From Streptomyces spiralis (GTDB lineage Bacteria; Actinomycetota; Actinomycetes; Streptomycetales; Streptomycetaceae): 64,000 nt of DNA. Every line of letters begins with the position of its first letter. The first letter of the stretch is position 1. Location: NCBI RefSeq assembly GCF_014654675.1, contig NZ_BNBC01000009.1:1-64000 (forward strand), read 5' to 3'. The notes beneath the pieces were generated by a model. It was given only the letters and a program-made list of their open reading frames with translations, was not told the origin of the DNA and made no database searches. Position numbers and translations under genes: made by a program. Of the stretch, positions 19,323 to 28,408 are shown in pieces.

Positions 19323-20282
19323 ATGCGCATTGTGGTTCTGGCAGGCGGCATCGGTGGTGCCCGGTTCCTGCGCGGTCTGAAGCGGGCCGTGCCGGACGCG
19401 GACGTCACGGTCATCGGCAACACCGGCGACGACATCCACCTCTTCGGGCTGAGGGTCTGCCCGGACCTCGACACGGTGATGTACACGCTGGGCGACGGCA
19501 TCAACGAGGAGCAGGGGTGGGGGCGGTCCGACGAGACCTTCCACCTCAAGGAGGAACTGGCGGCGTACGGCGTCGGGCCCGAGTGGTTCGGCCTGGGCGA
19601 CCGGGACTTCGCCACGCACATCGTGCGGACGCAGATGCTGGGCGCGGGCTATCCGCTCAGCGCGGTCACCGAGGCGCTGTGCGACCGCTGGAAGCCGGGC
19701 GTGAGACTGATCCCGATGAGCGACGACCGCGTGGAGACGCATGTCGCCGTCGAGATCGACGGCGAACGCAAGGCGGTCCACTTCCAGGAGTACTGGGTGC
19801 GGCTGCGCGCGTCGGTGCCCGCCGAGGCCGTCGTGCCGGTGGGCGCGGAGCAGGCCAAGCCCGCGCCCGGCGTGCTGGAGGCGATCGCCGAGGCGGACGT
19901 GATCCTCTTCCCGCCGTCCAACCCGGTCGTCTCCGTCGGCACCATCCTGGCCGTACCCGGCATCAGGGAGGCGATCGCCGACGCCGGGGTGCCGGTGGTG
20001 GGCCTGTCCCCCATCGTCGGGGACGCGCCCGTGCGCGGGATGGCCGACAAGGTGCTCGCCGCGGTGGGCGTGGAGTCCACGGCCGCGGCGGTGGCCGAGC
20101 ACTACGGCTCGGGCCTGCTCGACGGCTGGCTCGTCGACTCGGTGGACGCGGCCTCGGTGGAGCGCGTCGAGGCGGCCGGGATCCGGTGCCGTGCGGTGCC
20201 GCTGATGATGACCGACGTCGACGCCGCCGCGCAGATGGCGCGGGAGGCACTGATGCTGGCGGAGGAGGTGCGGGAAGCTTGA
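19323..20282 (+). CDS. fbiA: 2-phospho-L-lactate transferase (F420 biosynthesis)
   Basis: A 319-residue cytoplasmic enzyme that joins the activated phospho-lactate or phosphoenolpyruvate moiety to FO, giving (dehydro-)F420-0. The N-terminal nucleotide-binding signature [15 protein letters not shown] and the FO-site region [14 protein letters not shown] are clear. Length is normal for CofD/FbiA. There is no visible ribosome site before the ATG, and a palindrome sits directly upstream. The end overlaps the start of fbiB by 4 bp (TTGA), so the pair is coupled. Confidence 0.93.
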   Translation: MRIVVLAGGIGGARFLRGLKRAVPDADVTVIGNTGDDIHLFGLRVCPDLDTVMYTLGDGINEEQGWGRSDETFHLKEELAAYGVGPEWFGLGDRDFATHIVRTQMLGAGYPLSAVTEALCDRWKPGVRLIPMSDDRVETHVAVEIDGERKAVHFQEYWVRLRASVPAEAVVPVGAEQAKPAPGVLEAIAEADVILFPPSNPVVSVGTILAVPGIREAIADAGVPVVGLSPIVGDAPVRGMADKVLAAVGVESTAAAVAEHYGSGLLDGWLVDSVDAASVERVEAAGIRCRAVPLMMTDVDAAAQMAREALMLAEEVREA

Positions 20283-21586
20283 GCGGACAGACGCCCGGGT
20301 ACCGGGTCTGGGCGATCACCGGGATCCCCGAGGTCCAGGAGGGCGACGACCTCGGCAAGCTGATCGCGGCGGCCGAGCCGGGACTGGCCGACGGTGACGT
20401 ACTGCTGGTCACCTCCAAGATCGTGTCCAAGGCGGAGGGCCGCGTCGTCACCGCGGCCGACCGGGAGGCCGCGATCGACGCGGAGACCGTACGGGTCGTG
20501 GCCCGCCGCGGACCGCTGCGGATCGTGGAGAACCGGCAGGGCCTGGTCATGGCGGCGGCCGGCGTCGACGCCTCCAACACCCCTTCCGGAACGGTGCTGT
20601 TGCTGCCCGAGGACCCCGACGCCTCCGCGCGCGCGATCCGGGACGGGCTGCGCGACGCGCTCGGCGTCGACGTCGGGGTCGTCGTCACCGACACGTTCGG
20701 GCGGCCGTGGCGCGCGGGACTCACGGACGTCGCGATCGGCGCGGCGGGCGTACGCGTGCTGGACGACCTGCGCGGCGCCACGGACGCGCACGGCAATCCG
20801 CTCAGCGCGACGGTCGTGGCCACCGCGGACGAACTGGCCTCCGCCGGTGACCTGGTGAAGGGCAAGGCGGCCGGGCTGCCCGTCGCCGTGGTGCGCGGCC
20901 TGACCCATGTGGTGTCCGGGGAGCACGGCGAGGGAGCGAGGGCCATGGTGCGCGACGCGCGCGACGACATGTTCCGGCTCGGCACCTCCGAGGCGGTACG
21001 GCAGGCGGTGACCCAGCGGCGCACGGTGCGAGCCTTCACGGACGAGCCCGTCGACCCGGGTGCCGTGCGGCGGGCGGTGGCCGCCGCGGTGACCGCGCCG
21101 GCGCCGCACCACACGACGCCGTGGCGGTTCGTGCTGCTGGAGTCCGCCGAGTCCCGGACCCGGCTGCTCGACGCCATGCGGGACGCGTGGATCGCCGACC
21201 TGAGACGGGACGGCAAGACGGAGGAGTCGATCGCCAAGCGGGTGCGCCGCGGGGAGGTGCTGCGGAACGCGCCGTACCTGGTCGTGCCCTGCCTCGTCAT
21301 GGACGGCTCGCACACCTACGGCGACGCGCGGCGGGACGGGGCCGAGCGCGAGATGTTCGTGGTCGCCGCGGGTGCGGGCGTGCAGAACTTCCTGGTCGCG
21401 CTGGCCGGGGAGCGGCTGGGCTCCGCGTGGGTGTCGTCGACGATGTTCTGCCGCGACGTGGTGCGCGAGGCGCTGGGGCTTCCGGAGACCTGGGACCCGA
21501 TGGGCGCGGTGGCGGTCGGGCATCCGGCGGAGCAGCCGCGACCGCGGCCGGAGCGGGAGGCGGGTGCGTTCATCGAGGTGCGGTGA
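20279..21586 (+). CDS. fbiB: F420-0:gamma-glutamyl ligase / dehydro-F420 reductase fusion
   Basis: A 435-residue bifunctional enzyme. Residues about 1-245 are the CofE-type ligase that adds glutamates to F420-0 with GTP (motifs [13 protein letters not shown] and [21 protein letters not shown]). Residues about 250-435 are a nitroreductase-type FMN domain ([34 protein letters not shown] end). This fusion is typical of actinobacterial FbiB. Start is TTG at 20279, the only start in frame near the fbiA stop, with GGAGGAGG about 10 bp upstream. It completes F420, used by flavin-like oxidoreductases in antibiotic and redox metabolism. Confidence 0.92.
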   Translation: MSGQTPGYRVWAITGIPEVQEGDDLGKLIAAAEPGLADGDVLLVTSKIVSKAEGRVVTAADREAAIDAETVRVVARRGPLRIVENRQGLVMAAAGVDASNTPSGTVLLLPEDPDASARAIRDGLRDALGVDVGVVVTDTFGRPWRAGLTDVAIGAAGVRVLDDLRGATDAHGNPLSATVVATADELASAGDLVKGKAAGLPVAVVRGLTHVVSGEHGEGARAMVRDARDDMFRLGTSEAVRQAVTQRRTVRAFTDEPVDPGAVRRAVAAAVTAPAPHHTTPWRFVLLESAESRTRLLDAMRDAWIADLRRDGKTEESIAKRVRRGEVLRNAPYLVVPCLVMDGSHTYGDARRDGAEREMFVVAAGAGVQNFLVALAGERLGSAWVSSTMFCRDVVREALGLPETWDPMGAVAVGHPAEQPRPRPEREAGAFIEVR

Positions 21587-21663
21587 TGCACGTCTCCTAC
21601 TTCCGGTTCTTCTTCCGGTCCTTCTTCCGGCGGTTTCCGCCTACGACCGCTTGGTCTCGTTAG
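21586..21663 (+). CDS. Possible 25-residue Phe/Arg-rich micro-ORF
   Basis: ATG at 21586 overlaps the fbiB stop codon (TGATG), so the frame could be translated by re-initiation. The peptide is [16 protein letters not shown] followed by FPPTTAWSR. It is rich in Phe and Arg and looks like a small amphipathic or membrane-active peptide. The DNA is a short repeat of CTTCTTCCGGT. This may be chance, and no homologue is known to me. Confidence 0.2.
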   Translation: MHVSYFRFFFRSFFRRFPPTTAWSR

Positions 21664-21682
21664 TCTCGTAAGTCTCGTAGGA
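21655..21682. repeat. Triple TCTCGTWAG direct repeat
   Basis: Three tandem 9-bp units (TCTCGTTAG, TCTCGTAAG, TCTCGTAGG) lie just before the AlkA-like gene, in the 125-bp gap after fbiB. Confidence 0.55.
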
Positions 21683-21711
21683 CCACTCCGGCGACCTCTG
21701 GGGACTCATTC

Positions 21712-22740
21712 GTGGCAGGACGTTTCGCTCCGCGGCCCACGCGTACGACCGTGCGCGGTGGCCATGTCGCCGTGCCCTCGGGCGGTGCGGTGCCCGCCGG
21801 TGCTGTGCCCCGGCAGGCCGCCGCGCCGGGGCGGATGCGCACCTGGGTGCCGGACGGGCCGCTGGACCTCGGGCTGGTGCTCGGTCCGCTGCGGCGCGGG
21901 CCGGGCGATCCGACCTTCCGTGCGACGCCCGACGGGTCCGTGTGGCGGGCCAGTCGTACGCCGCAGGGGCCCGGGTCGCTACGGGTCTTCGCGCGCGGCG
22001 GGGAGGTGTGCGGCCAGGCGTGGGGGCCGGGGGCCGAGTGGCTGCTGGAGCAGCTGCCCGAGCTGCTCGGGGCCGCCGACGACCCGTCCTTGTTCGAGCC
22101 GAGGCACCGGCTGCTCGCGCTGACCCGGCACCGGCGGCCGGGGCTGCGGCTGACCCGGACCGGGCTGGTGCTGGAGTCGTTGATCCCGTCGGTCCTGGAG
22201 CAGAAGGTCACGACGGTCGAGGCGTACGCGGCGTGGCGGACGCTGGTGCGGAAGTACGGGGAGCCGGCGCCCGGCCCGGTGCCGGTACGGATGTACGTCA
22301 TGCCGGCGCCGCGCACCTGGGCGCTGATTCCCTCGTGGGACTGGCACCGGGCCGGGGTCGACGACAAGCGGGCGTCCACGGTGCTGCGTGCGGTGCGGGT
22401 CGCGGCGCGGCTGGAGGAGGCGGTGCGGATGCCTCCGGCGGCGGCGCGGGAACGGCTGGAGCTGGTGTCAGGGATCGGGCCGTGGACGTCGGCGGAGACC
22501 GTGCAGCGCAGTCATGGGGCGGCGGATGAGGTGACGGTGGGGGATCTGCATCTGCCGGGGATCGTGGGGTTCGCGCTGGCGGGGGACCGGTATGCGGATG
22601 ATGCGGAGATGCTGCGGTTGCTGGAGCCGTATGCGGAGCAGGGGCAGCGGCATCGGGCGGCTCGGTTGATTCTGCTGAGTGGGCGGGTGCCGCCTCGGCG
22701 GGGGCCGCGGATGCCGGTGGGTGATATCGGGCGCTTTTGA
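21712..22740 (+). CDS. DNA-3-methyladenine glycosylase II-like protein
   Basis: A 342-residue protein. The C-terminal half is an HhH-GPD base-excision glycosylase domain: the helix-hairpin-helix LVSGIGPWTSAET (about 250-262) is followed by VTVGDLHLP, whose Asp is in the place of the catalytic residue. The N-terminal half resembles the AlkA-type beta domain. Expected role is removal of alkylated purines from DNA. Start is GTG at 21712 with a weak GGGGA upstream. It is a single gene between fbiB and a repeat-containing gap. Confidence 0.82.
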   Translation: MAGRFAPRPTRTTVRGGHVAVPSGGAVPAGAVPRQAAAPGRMRTWVPDGPLDLGLVLGPLRRGPGDPTFRATPDGSVWRASRTPQGPGSLRVFARGGEVCGQAWGPGAEWLLEQLPELLGAADDPSLFEPRHRLLALTRHRRPGLRLTRTGLVLESLIPSVLEQKVTTVEAYAAWRTLVRKYGEPAPGPVPVRMYVMPAPRTWALIPSWDWHRAGVDDKRASTVLRAVRVAARLEEAVRMPPAAARERLELVSGIGPWTSAETVQRSHGAADEVTVGDLHLPGIVGFALAGDRYADDAEMLRLLEPYAEQGQRHRAARLILLSGRVPPRRGPRMPVGDIGRF

Positions 22741-22789
22741 GGCACGGCGCGGCGGTGTGAGGTGGGGCAGGGCACCCTGCGTCGACCGG

Positions 22790-22972
22790 TGCCCGGCGTG
22801 GGGTGGGTGCGCTTGCCCGCGCGTGCGGGGTGCCGCTGCGCCCACCCGTGCCGCCCTGGGGGTGCCTCCCAGGCGTTGAGCACTGAGGGAGGGACGACTG
22901 CCCGTAGCCACGGGGCACGCGCGCCCGCAGCTACGGAGGTACGCGACTGCCCGCAGTTGTGCCGTCGAGGCT
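22790..22972. repeat. Candidate dispersed Streptomyces intergenic repeat
   Basis: The gap before the nucleotidyltransferase contains TGCGCCCACCCGTGCCGCCC, CTGGGGGTGCCTCCCAGG (a short hairpin) and two copies of CGACTGCCCGYAG (about 22899-22911 and 22943-22955). I recall very similar phrases between many Streptomyces genes, so this is probably one copy of a genus-wide intergenic repeat family. Confidence 0.5.
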
Positions 22973-22977
22973 GCGCG

Positions 22978-24060
22978 CTACTGGTCCGAGGAGAATCTCA
23001 CCGCGCCTGCCGGGATTTGGGCGTCGCACCAGATGCGTACGCCGTCGCGGAGTTCGTTGTCGGGGCCGATGATCGCGCCGTCGCCGATGACCGTGCCGGT
23101 GAGGACGGAGCGGGTGCCGATGCGGGCGCGGGCGCCGATGAGGGAGTCGGTGATGACGGCGCCGGGTTCGATGACGGCGCCGGGCAGGATCGTACTGCCG
23201 GAGACCCGCGCGCCCTCGGCCACCTGCGCGCCCTCGCCGACCACCGTGCCGTCCGTCAGCTTGGCGTCGGGGGCGACGACGGCCGTGGGCAGGACCAGGC
23301 GGTCGCCGCAGCGGCCGGGGACGGCCGGGGAGGGGGCGCGGCCCAGCACCAGGTCCGCCGAGCCGCGGACGAAGGCGGCCGGGGTGCCGAGGTCGAGCCA
23401 GTAGGTGGAGTCCACCATGCCCTGGAGATGGGCGCCGGCGGACAGCAGGTCCGGGAAGGTCTCGCGCTCCACCGACACCGGGCGGCCCTGCGGGATCGTG
23501 TCGATGACCGAGCGGCGGAAGACGTACGCCCCCGCGTTGATCTGGTCGGTGACGATCTCCTCCGGGGTCTGCGGCTTCTCCAGGAAGGCCAGCACGCGGC
23601 CCGTCCCGTCGGTCGGGACCAGGCCGTAGGCGCGCGGATCCGTCACCTTCGTCAGGTGCAGGGAGACGTCCGCACCTGTCTCCTCGTGGGTGCGCACCAG
23701 CGCCGGGATGTCCAGCCCGGTCAGGATGTCGCCGTTGAAGATCAGGACCGGCTCGTCCGGGGCGGAGTGCAGCCGCGAGGCGACGTTGCGGATGGCGCCG
23801 CCCGTGCCCAGGGGCTCCTCCTCCGTGACGTACTCCAGGTGGAGTCCGAGGGAGGAGCCGTCGCCGAAGTACGGTTCGAAGACCTCGGCCAGATAGGACG
23901 TGGCGAGCACGATGTGCTCGACGCCCGCCGCTCTCGCCCGCGCCAGCTGGTGGGTCAGGAACGGCACCCCCGCCGCCCGCACCATGGGCTTCGGGGTGTG
24001 CACCGTGAGCGGGCGCAGCCGGGTGCCCTTGCCGCCGACCAGGAGGATCGCTTCTGTCAC
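22978..24060 (-). CDS. Sugar-1-phosphate nucleotidyltransferase (probable mannose-1-phosphate guanylyltransferase)
   Basis: A 360-residue enzyme. The N-terminus carries the nucleotidyltransferase signature GGKGTRLRPLT and PKPMV. The middle has the FNGDIL metal site. From about residue 250 the chain becomes a left-handed beta-helix of hexapeptide repeats (VVGEGAQVAEGARV and similar). In its genomic position the mycobacterial counterpart is called ManC/ManB, so GDP-mannose is the likely product, giving the last step after manA and manB. Glucose-1-phosphate thymidylyl- or uridylyltransferase activity cannot be excluded. Start is GTG at 24060. Confidence 0.82.
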   Translation of the reverse strand: MTEAILLVGGKGTRLRPLTVHTPKPMVRAAGVPFLTHQLARARAAGVEHIVLATSYLAEVFEPYFGDGSSLGLHLEYVTEEEPLGTGGAIRNVASRLHSAPDEPVLIFNGDILTGLDIPALVRTHEETGADVSLHLTKVTDPRAYGLVPTDGTGRVLAFLEKPQTPEEIVTDQINAGAYVFRRSVIDTIPQGRPVSVERETFPDLLSAGAHLQGMVDSTYWLDLGTPAAFVRGSADLVLGRAPSPAVPGRCGDRLVLPTAVVAPDAKLTDGTVVGEGAQVAEGARVSGSTILPGAVIEPGAVITDSLIGARARIGTRSVLTGTVIGDGAIIGPDNELRDGVRIWCDAQIPAGAVRFSSDQ

Positions 24061-24166
24061 CTGTCGTCTCTGCTTCCTGCCGGGACCGGCCGATCTGTCC
24101 TTCGGCCGGCCAGTGTATGCAGACCGTTCCCGGCCGCCTTCGAGGACCGTGCGGTGCGGTCCGGCC

Positions 24167-25684
24167 TCAGCGGCCCTGGTAGCGCGCCGCGGCCTTACGG
24201 GCGGTGCCGAGCTTTCCGTAGAGCTTTGCTCCGGGGCAGTCGGTGGCGAAGCCGTCCCGGTGACCGGAGATCACGTTCAGGCGTACGTTCTTTCCTTTTT
24301 GGTAGAGGTTGCCACCGGCGGACTTCAGATATGTCTTTCCGCGCGGATTCATCCCGTACAGACCGAGCTTCCACGCGGCGAGCCGGGCGACGGCATCGAC
24401 GGCGGCCGAGGAGGGCTTGGACCTGCTGTAGGTGCCGATGACGGCGATGCCCACGCTGTTGCCGTTGAAGCCCATGGTGTGGGCGCCCAGCACCGGTTTC
24501 GCCACGCCTCCGGCCCGGCCCTCGTAGATGGTGCCGCACTTGTCGACGAGGAAGTTGTAGCCGATGTCGCGCCAGCCCATGCTCAGGACGTGGTAGCGGT
24601 AGATACTGCGGATGACCGAGGGGGCCTCGGAGCAGGTGTAGTTGTTGCCCGTGGCGGTGTGGTGGACGAACGCCACCTTGTCCTTCTTCGTGTAGACGAA
24701 CCCCCTGGCGCGCAGGGACTCGTCCGCGCCCCAGCCCCGGCGGGTGACGATCTTCGGGCGCGGTCCGATGTGGGGTTCGGCTCGCTGACGTTCCGTCAGT
24801 TCGGCGCCGCGCAGGGCGAACAGCTCGCGTTCGGTGTCCTCGCGGTCGAGCGCGGGGATCTCGGTGGCGCCGATCGGGGCGAGGTCGGCGTTGGCGGCGG
24901 AGGCGGCTGCCGCCGCCTCGCTCAGCTCGCCGGTCCGTGGCTGGTCGGGCTCGGGGTTCGCGGGCGTCGGCTCGTCCCCGGAGCCGTCGCCGGGATCGTC
25001 GCCGGGGTCGACGAGTTCCAGGCGCAGACCCGAGGGCAGCGGCAACTGCAGCAGCGGGTCCGTGGCGGCGCCCTGGTCGCGGTCACCGGTGTCCGCGCGG
25101 ACGCGTACGTCGACACCGTCGCAGTCGCCCACCCACAGCGGCGCGGTGGCGCCGCGCACGTGCCGGGTGGCGCGTTCGGCGGTGCCGGGGTCGGCTCCGT
25201 GGTCGGCGTTGTGGGTCTCGACGGTCTGCCAGCCGGACCAGGTTCCGGTGACGACGGAACGGGTGCGGACCTGGACGCTGCCGTGCAGTTCGGTGTCGGG
25301 GTTGTCCCAGACGACGCCGAGGAGCGAGAAGTGCCGTACGTCGGCGCGGCGCAGGCCCTGTTCGAGGGCGGCGCCGTCGGCGGGGGTGGTGGCGAGGGTC
25401 CGGGCAGTGGTGAGGGTTCGGCCGCGGGCACGGCCCTCGGTGAGCGGGACGAGGGGCAGGGACTGGGTGCTGCCGGGGACGTCCGCCGCTTCCGTGCCCG
25501 CGCGTTTCGCGGCCGGCGCCGGCGGGGCCGCCACCAGCGCCGCCGACGCGCTGCTCACCGTCGTCGTGGCCGCGGCGGCGGGGAGGGCGGGCGTCAGAGC
25601 GAGCGCCGCCGCGCTGGTGACACCGATCGAGGACGCAAGAAATCCGTATCGTCGACGCATGCCCCTGATCTTGGACATAGTCAT
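24167..25684 (-). CDS. Secreted peptidoglycan-recognition (PGRP) amidase
   Basis: A 505-residue exported protein. A basic start followed by hydrophobic GFLASSIGVTSAAALALTPALP is a signal peptide with an Ala-x-Ala-type site around residue 38-40. A linker and a beta-rich middle follow. The C-terminal type 2 amidase/PGRP domain (about 310-490) has zinc ligands in FVHHTATG (His), GAHTMGFNG (His) and TDCPGAKLYG (Cys), plus SGHRDG. Expected to cleave the MurNAc-L-alanine bond. The start could also be the ATG at 25660; neither has a strong ribosome site. Confidence 0.85.
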   Translation of the reverse strand: MTMSKIRGMRRRYGFLASSIGVTSAAALALTPALPAAAATTTVSSASAALVAAPPAPAAKRAGTEAADVPGSTQSLPLVPLTEGRARGRTLTTARTLATTPADGAALEQGLRRADVRHFSLLGVVWDNPDTELHGSVQVRTRSVVTGTWSGWQTVETHNADHGADPGTAERATRHVRGATAPLWVGDCDGVDVRVRADTGDRDQGAATDPLLQLPLPSGLRLELVDPGDDPGDGSGDEPTPANPEPDQPRTGELSEAAAAASAANADLAPIGATEIPALDREDTERELFALRGAELTERQRAEPHIGPRPKIVTRRGWGADESLRARGFVYTKKDKVAFVHHTATGNNYTCSEAPSVIRSIYRYHVLSMGWRDIGYNFLVDKCGTIYEGRAGGVAKPVLGAHTMGFNGNSVGIAVIGTYSRSKPSSAAVDAVARLAAWKLGLYGMNPRGKTYLKSAGGNLYQKGKNVRLNVISGHRDGFATDCPGAKLYGKLGTARKAAARYQGR

Positions 25685-25809
25685 ACATACATGTCCATTA
25701 GCGAACTGACGGTGCGTCGGATGATGTTCCGCCGAACCGGTGGCCGCCCGCCGCCCCCTCAGCCGCCGGGGCGCGCTGCGCGGGCGCGACGGCGCGTACG
25801 CTAGCGCGG

Positions 25810-26565
25810 GTGAACGCCACCGAACGCACCCCTGCCGACCTGCTGGGTTCCGCGCTCGCCGCGGATCCCGGGCGCCCCCTGGTGACCTTCTACGACGACG
25901 CCACGGGCGAACGTGTCGAATTGTCCGTGGCCACCTTCGCCAATTGGGTGGCCAAGACCGCGAACCTCCTCCAGGGGGACCTCGCCGCCGGGCCGGGTGA
26001 CCGGGTGGCCCTGCTGCTGCCGGCGCACTGGCAGACGGCGGTGTGGCTGCTGGCGTGCGCGTCGGTGGGCGCGGTCGCGGACGTCGGCGGCAATCCGGCG
26101 GCGGCCGATGTCGTGGTCAGCGGACCGGACACGCTCGACGCCGCACGGGCCTGCTCCGGCGAGCGGGTCGCGCTGGCCCTGCGGCCGCTGGGCGGGCGGT
26201 TCCCGCAGCCGCCGGAGGGGTTCGTCGACTACGCCGTCGAGGTGCCGGGGCAGGGCGACCGGTTCGCGCCGTTCGCGCCCGTGGACCCGGAGGAGCCCGG
26301 CCTGATCGTGGCCGGCGCCGAATACACGGCGGCGGAGGTCGTCGATCGGGCCCGCGCGGACGCTCCGGGACTGGATCTGACGGGACCGGGTTCCCGGCTG
26401 CTGTCCGGACTGCCGTACGACACCTGGGAGGGGCTGAGCGCGGGTCTGTACGCCCCGCTCGCCGCCGGAGGATCGGTCGTCCTCTGCCGCCACCTGGACC
26501 GGTTGGGCGAGGAGTCCCTGGCCAAGCGCATCGAGACCGAAAGGGTCACGGCGACGGCACGATGA
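25810..26565 (+). CDS. TIGR03089-family protein (truncated AMP-ligase-like)
   Basis: A 251-residue soluble protein resembling only the first part of an AMP-forming acyl-CoA ligase (WVAKTANLLQGDLAAGPGDRVALLLPAHWQ), without the phosphate-binding and adenylation motifs. It matches the actinobacterial TIGR03089 family, of unknown function and known from next to LCP genes, also in mycobacteria. TACGCT 7 bp before the GTG start at 25810 suggests leaderless expression. Confidence 0.75.
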   Translation: MNATERTPADLLGSALAADPGRPLVTFYDDATGERVELSVATFANWVAKTANLLQGDLAAGPGDRVALLLPAHWQTAVWLLACASVGAVADVGGNPAAADVVVSGPDTLDAARACSGERVALALRPLGGRFPQPPEGFVDYAVEVPGQGDRFAPFAPVDPEEPGLIVAGAEYTAAEVVDRARADAPGLDLTGPGSRLLSGLPYDTWEGLSAGLYAPLAAGGSVVLCRHLDRLGEESLAKRIETERVTATAR

Positions 26566-26785
26566 CGGACGGCGCCCGGGGAAGGCGGCACCGCACGCCC
26601 CCTCCCCGGTCCTGACAACAGCGGCGCAAGGCCGCACGGTCGGGACCACTCGGAGTCACAGGCCGCGGGACCCCACCGTCGCAGGGCCGGATCGGTTCCC
26701 CCGTTCGGCCCATCAGTACCCCTCCCCCGGGCTCGCCCCGGGTCATGGTCGTAGGACCGGACGCAGGAGAGGGGTGGTTCCAGAC

Positions 26786-28180
26786 GTGAGCCGTGGGGCA
26801 GGCGGGAGCCGCCGTGCCGAGGGCCGTGACGGTGAACCGGGCGGGCCGTGCGTCGGGCCGGGCCTGGGGGGATCGGCCACCGGGGCCGGGCTCGCGCGCC
26901 GGCGGCGTATGCGCTGGCTGCGGGGCACCGCGCTCGGCGCGGCCGTCCTGGTCACCGCGGCCGCCGGGATCGGGTGGGCGGTCTACGTCAAGCTCAGCGA
27001 CAACATCACCCCCGACGAGGCAGCCGCCGCCGAACTCCGGCGCTACGAGAAGGAGCGGCCCACCGCCCTGGTCAAGGGCGCGCAGAACATCCTGCTGATC
27101 GGGTCGGACACGCGCGCGGGCGACGGCAACACCCGCTACGGGCGGGACTCGGGGACCGAGCGCTCCGACACCATGATCCTGCTGCACCTGGCCGCGGACC
27201 GGCGCAGCGCCACCGCCGTGTCCCTGCCCCGCGACCTGATGGTGGACGTGCCCGGCTGCCACCGCCCGGACGGCAGCCGCACCGAGCCGACGTTCGCGAT
27301 GCTCAACTACGCCTACGAGACGGGCGGCCCGGCCTGCACCATCCGTACCGTCGAGAAGCTGACGGACATCCGGATCGACCACCACGCCGTCGTCGACTTC
27401 AGCGGATTCAAGGCGATGGTCGACGCGGTCGACGGCGTCGAGCTGTGCCTGAAGAAGCCCGTGAACGACAAGGACGCCGGACTGCGGCTGCCGGCGGGCC
27501 GGGTGACGCTCGACGGCGAGCAGGCGCTCGGCTACGTCCGCGCCCGCAAGTCCCTGGGCGACGGCAGCGACACCGACCGCATGGAGCGCCAGCAGCGGTT
27601 CCTCGGCGCCCTCGTCAGCAAGGTGCGCGGCGACGACGTCCTGCTGAACCCGGTGAAGCTGTATCCCGTCCTGGACGCGGCCACCTCCTCCCTGACCACC
27701 GACCCGGCGCTGGCGAGCCTGCGCGGCCTCTACCAACTCGTGCGCGGGCTGCGCGAGATCCCCACGGAACAGGTGCGGTTCCTGACGGTTCCGAGGGAGT
27801 CGTACGTCTACAACGCCGATCGCGACCAACTCGTGGAACCGGAGGCCGAAAAACTGTTCGCCCGGCTGCGGGCGGACCAGCCGGTGGCGGTGGCCAAGGA
27901 TGTTTCGCGGCATTCCGGAGCAAACGGCGCCAATTCGGCCGCGGCGGATTTCCGTTCCTCGACCGGCCGACCGGAATCCCCGACCGGCCGACCGGATTCC
28001 CCCGCCGGCGCGCCGGATTCCCTTCCCGGCGGCGGTTCGGCTGTGCAGTCGCACGACTACGTTCAGTACGTTTCCGGGGGCGCACCGAAGCGCCGCGCAC
28101 ACACTGCCGCATTCGTGGACCCACCGTCGCCCACCCCCTCGTTCCCCGGCAACACCGCCGCTGAGGACATCTGCGGGTAA
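26786..28180 (+). CDS. LytR-CpsA-Psr (LCP) family wall-polymer ligase 1
   Basis: A 464-residue type II membrane protein. A single helix (TALGAAVLVTAAAGIGWAVYV, about 50-70) precedes the LCP domain with NILLIGSDTRAG, RSDTMILLHL and SLPRD (Arg/Asp residues that bind the polyprenyl-pyrophosphate). LCP proteins attach teichoic acid-like glycans to peptidoglycan. Unlike several neighbours there is no LytR_C domain; instead the tail is a TGRPxSP-type repeat (27959-28023). GTG at 26786 has GGAGAGGGG 11 bp upstream; a GTG at 26774 is possible but too close to that site. Confidence 0.88.
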   Translation: MSRGAGGSRRAEGRDGEPGGPCVGPGLGGSATGAGLARRRRMRWLRGTALGAAVLVTAAAGIGWAVYVKLSDNITPDEAAAAELRRYEKERPTALVKGAQNILLIGSDTRAGDGNTRYGRDSGTERSDTMILLHLAADRRSATAVSLPRDLMVDVPGCHRPDGSRTEPTFAMLNYAYETGGPACTIRTVEKLTDIRIDHHAVVDFSGFKAMVDAVDGVELCLKKPVNDKDAGLRLPAGRVTLDGEQALGYVRARKSLGDGSDTDRMERQQRFLGALVSKVRGDDVLLNPVKLYPVLDAATSSLTTDPALASLRGLYQLVRGLREIPTEQVRFLTVPRESYVYNADRDQLVEPEAEKLFARLRADQPVAVAKDVSRHSGANGANSAAADFRSSTGRPESPTGRPDSPAGAPDSLPGGGSAVQSHDYVQYVSGGAPKRRAHTAAFVDPPSPTPSFPGNTAAEDICG

Positions 28181-28408
28181 AGCCACGACCAAAGGCGAAC
28201 TTTTGTTCACGGAAATGGGCGGATTGCCCAGTTGTAGGGAAGTGGAATTTGTCACCGCCGTCGCTGAATCGCCAACCAGCCGGATAGTGTGAGCGATCCG
28301 GTGCTACCGGCCGCGAGGTCTCCCTGGGGTCGTGCACTGTGTGAAGCAGACCTGAGCGCCTTTGAGGGGGTAGGCGCCGCGTGGCCCCGACGGAGGATTC
28401 GGACAATC

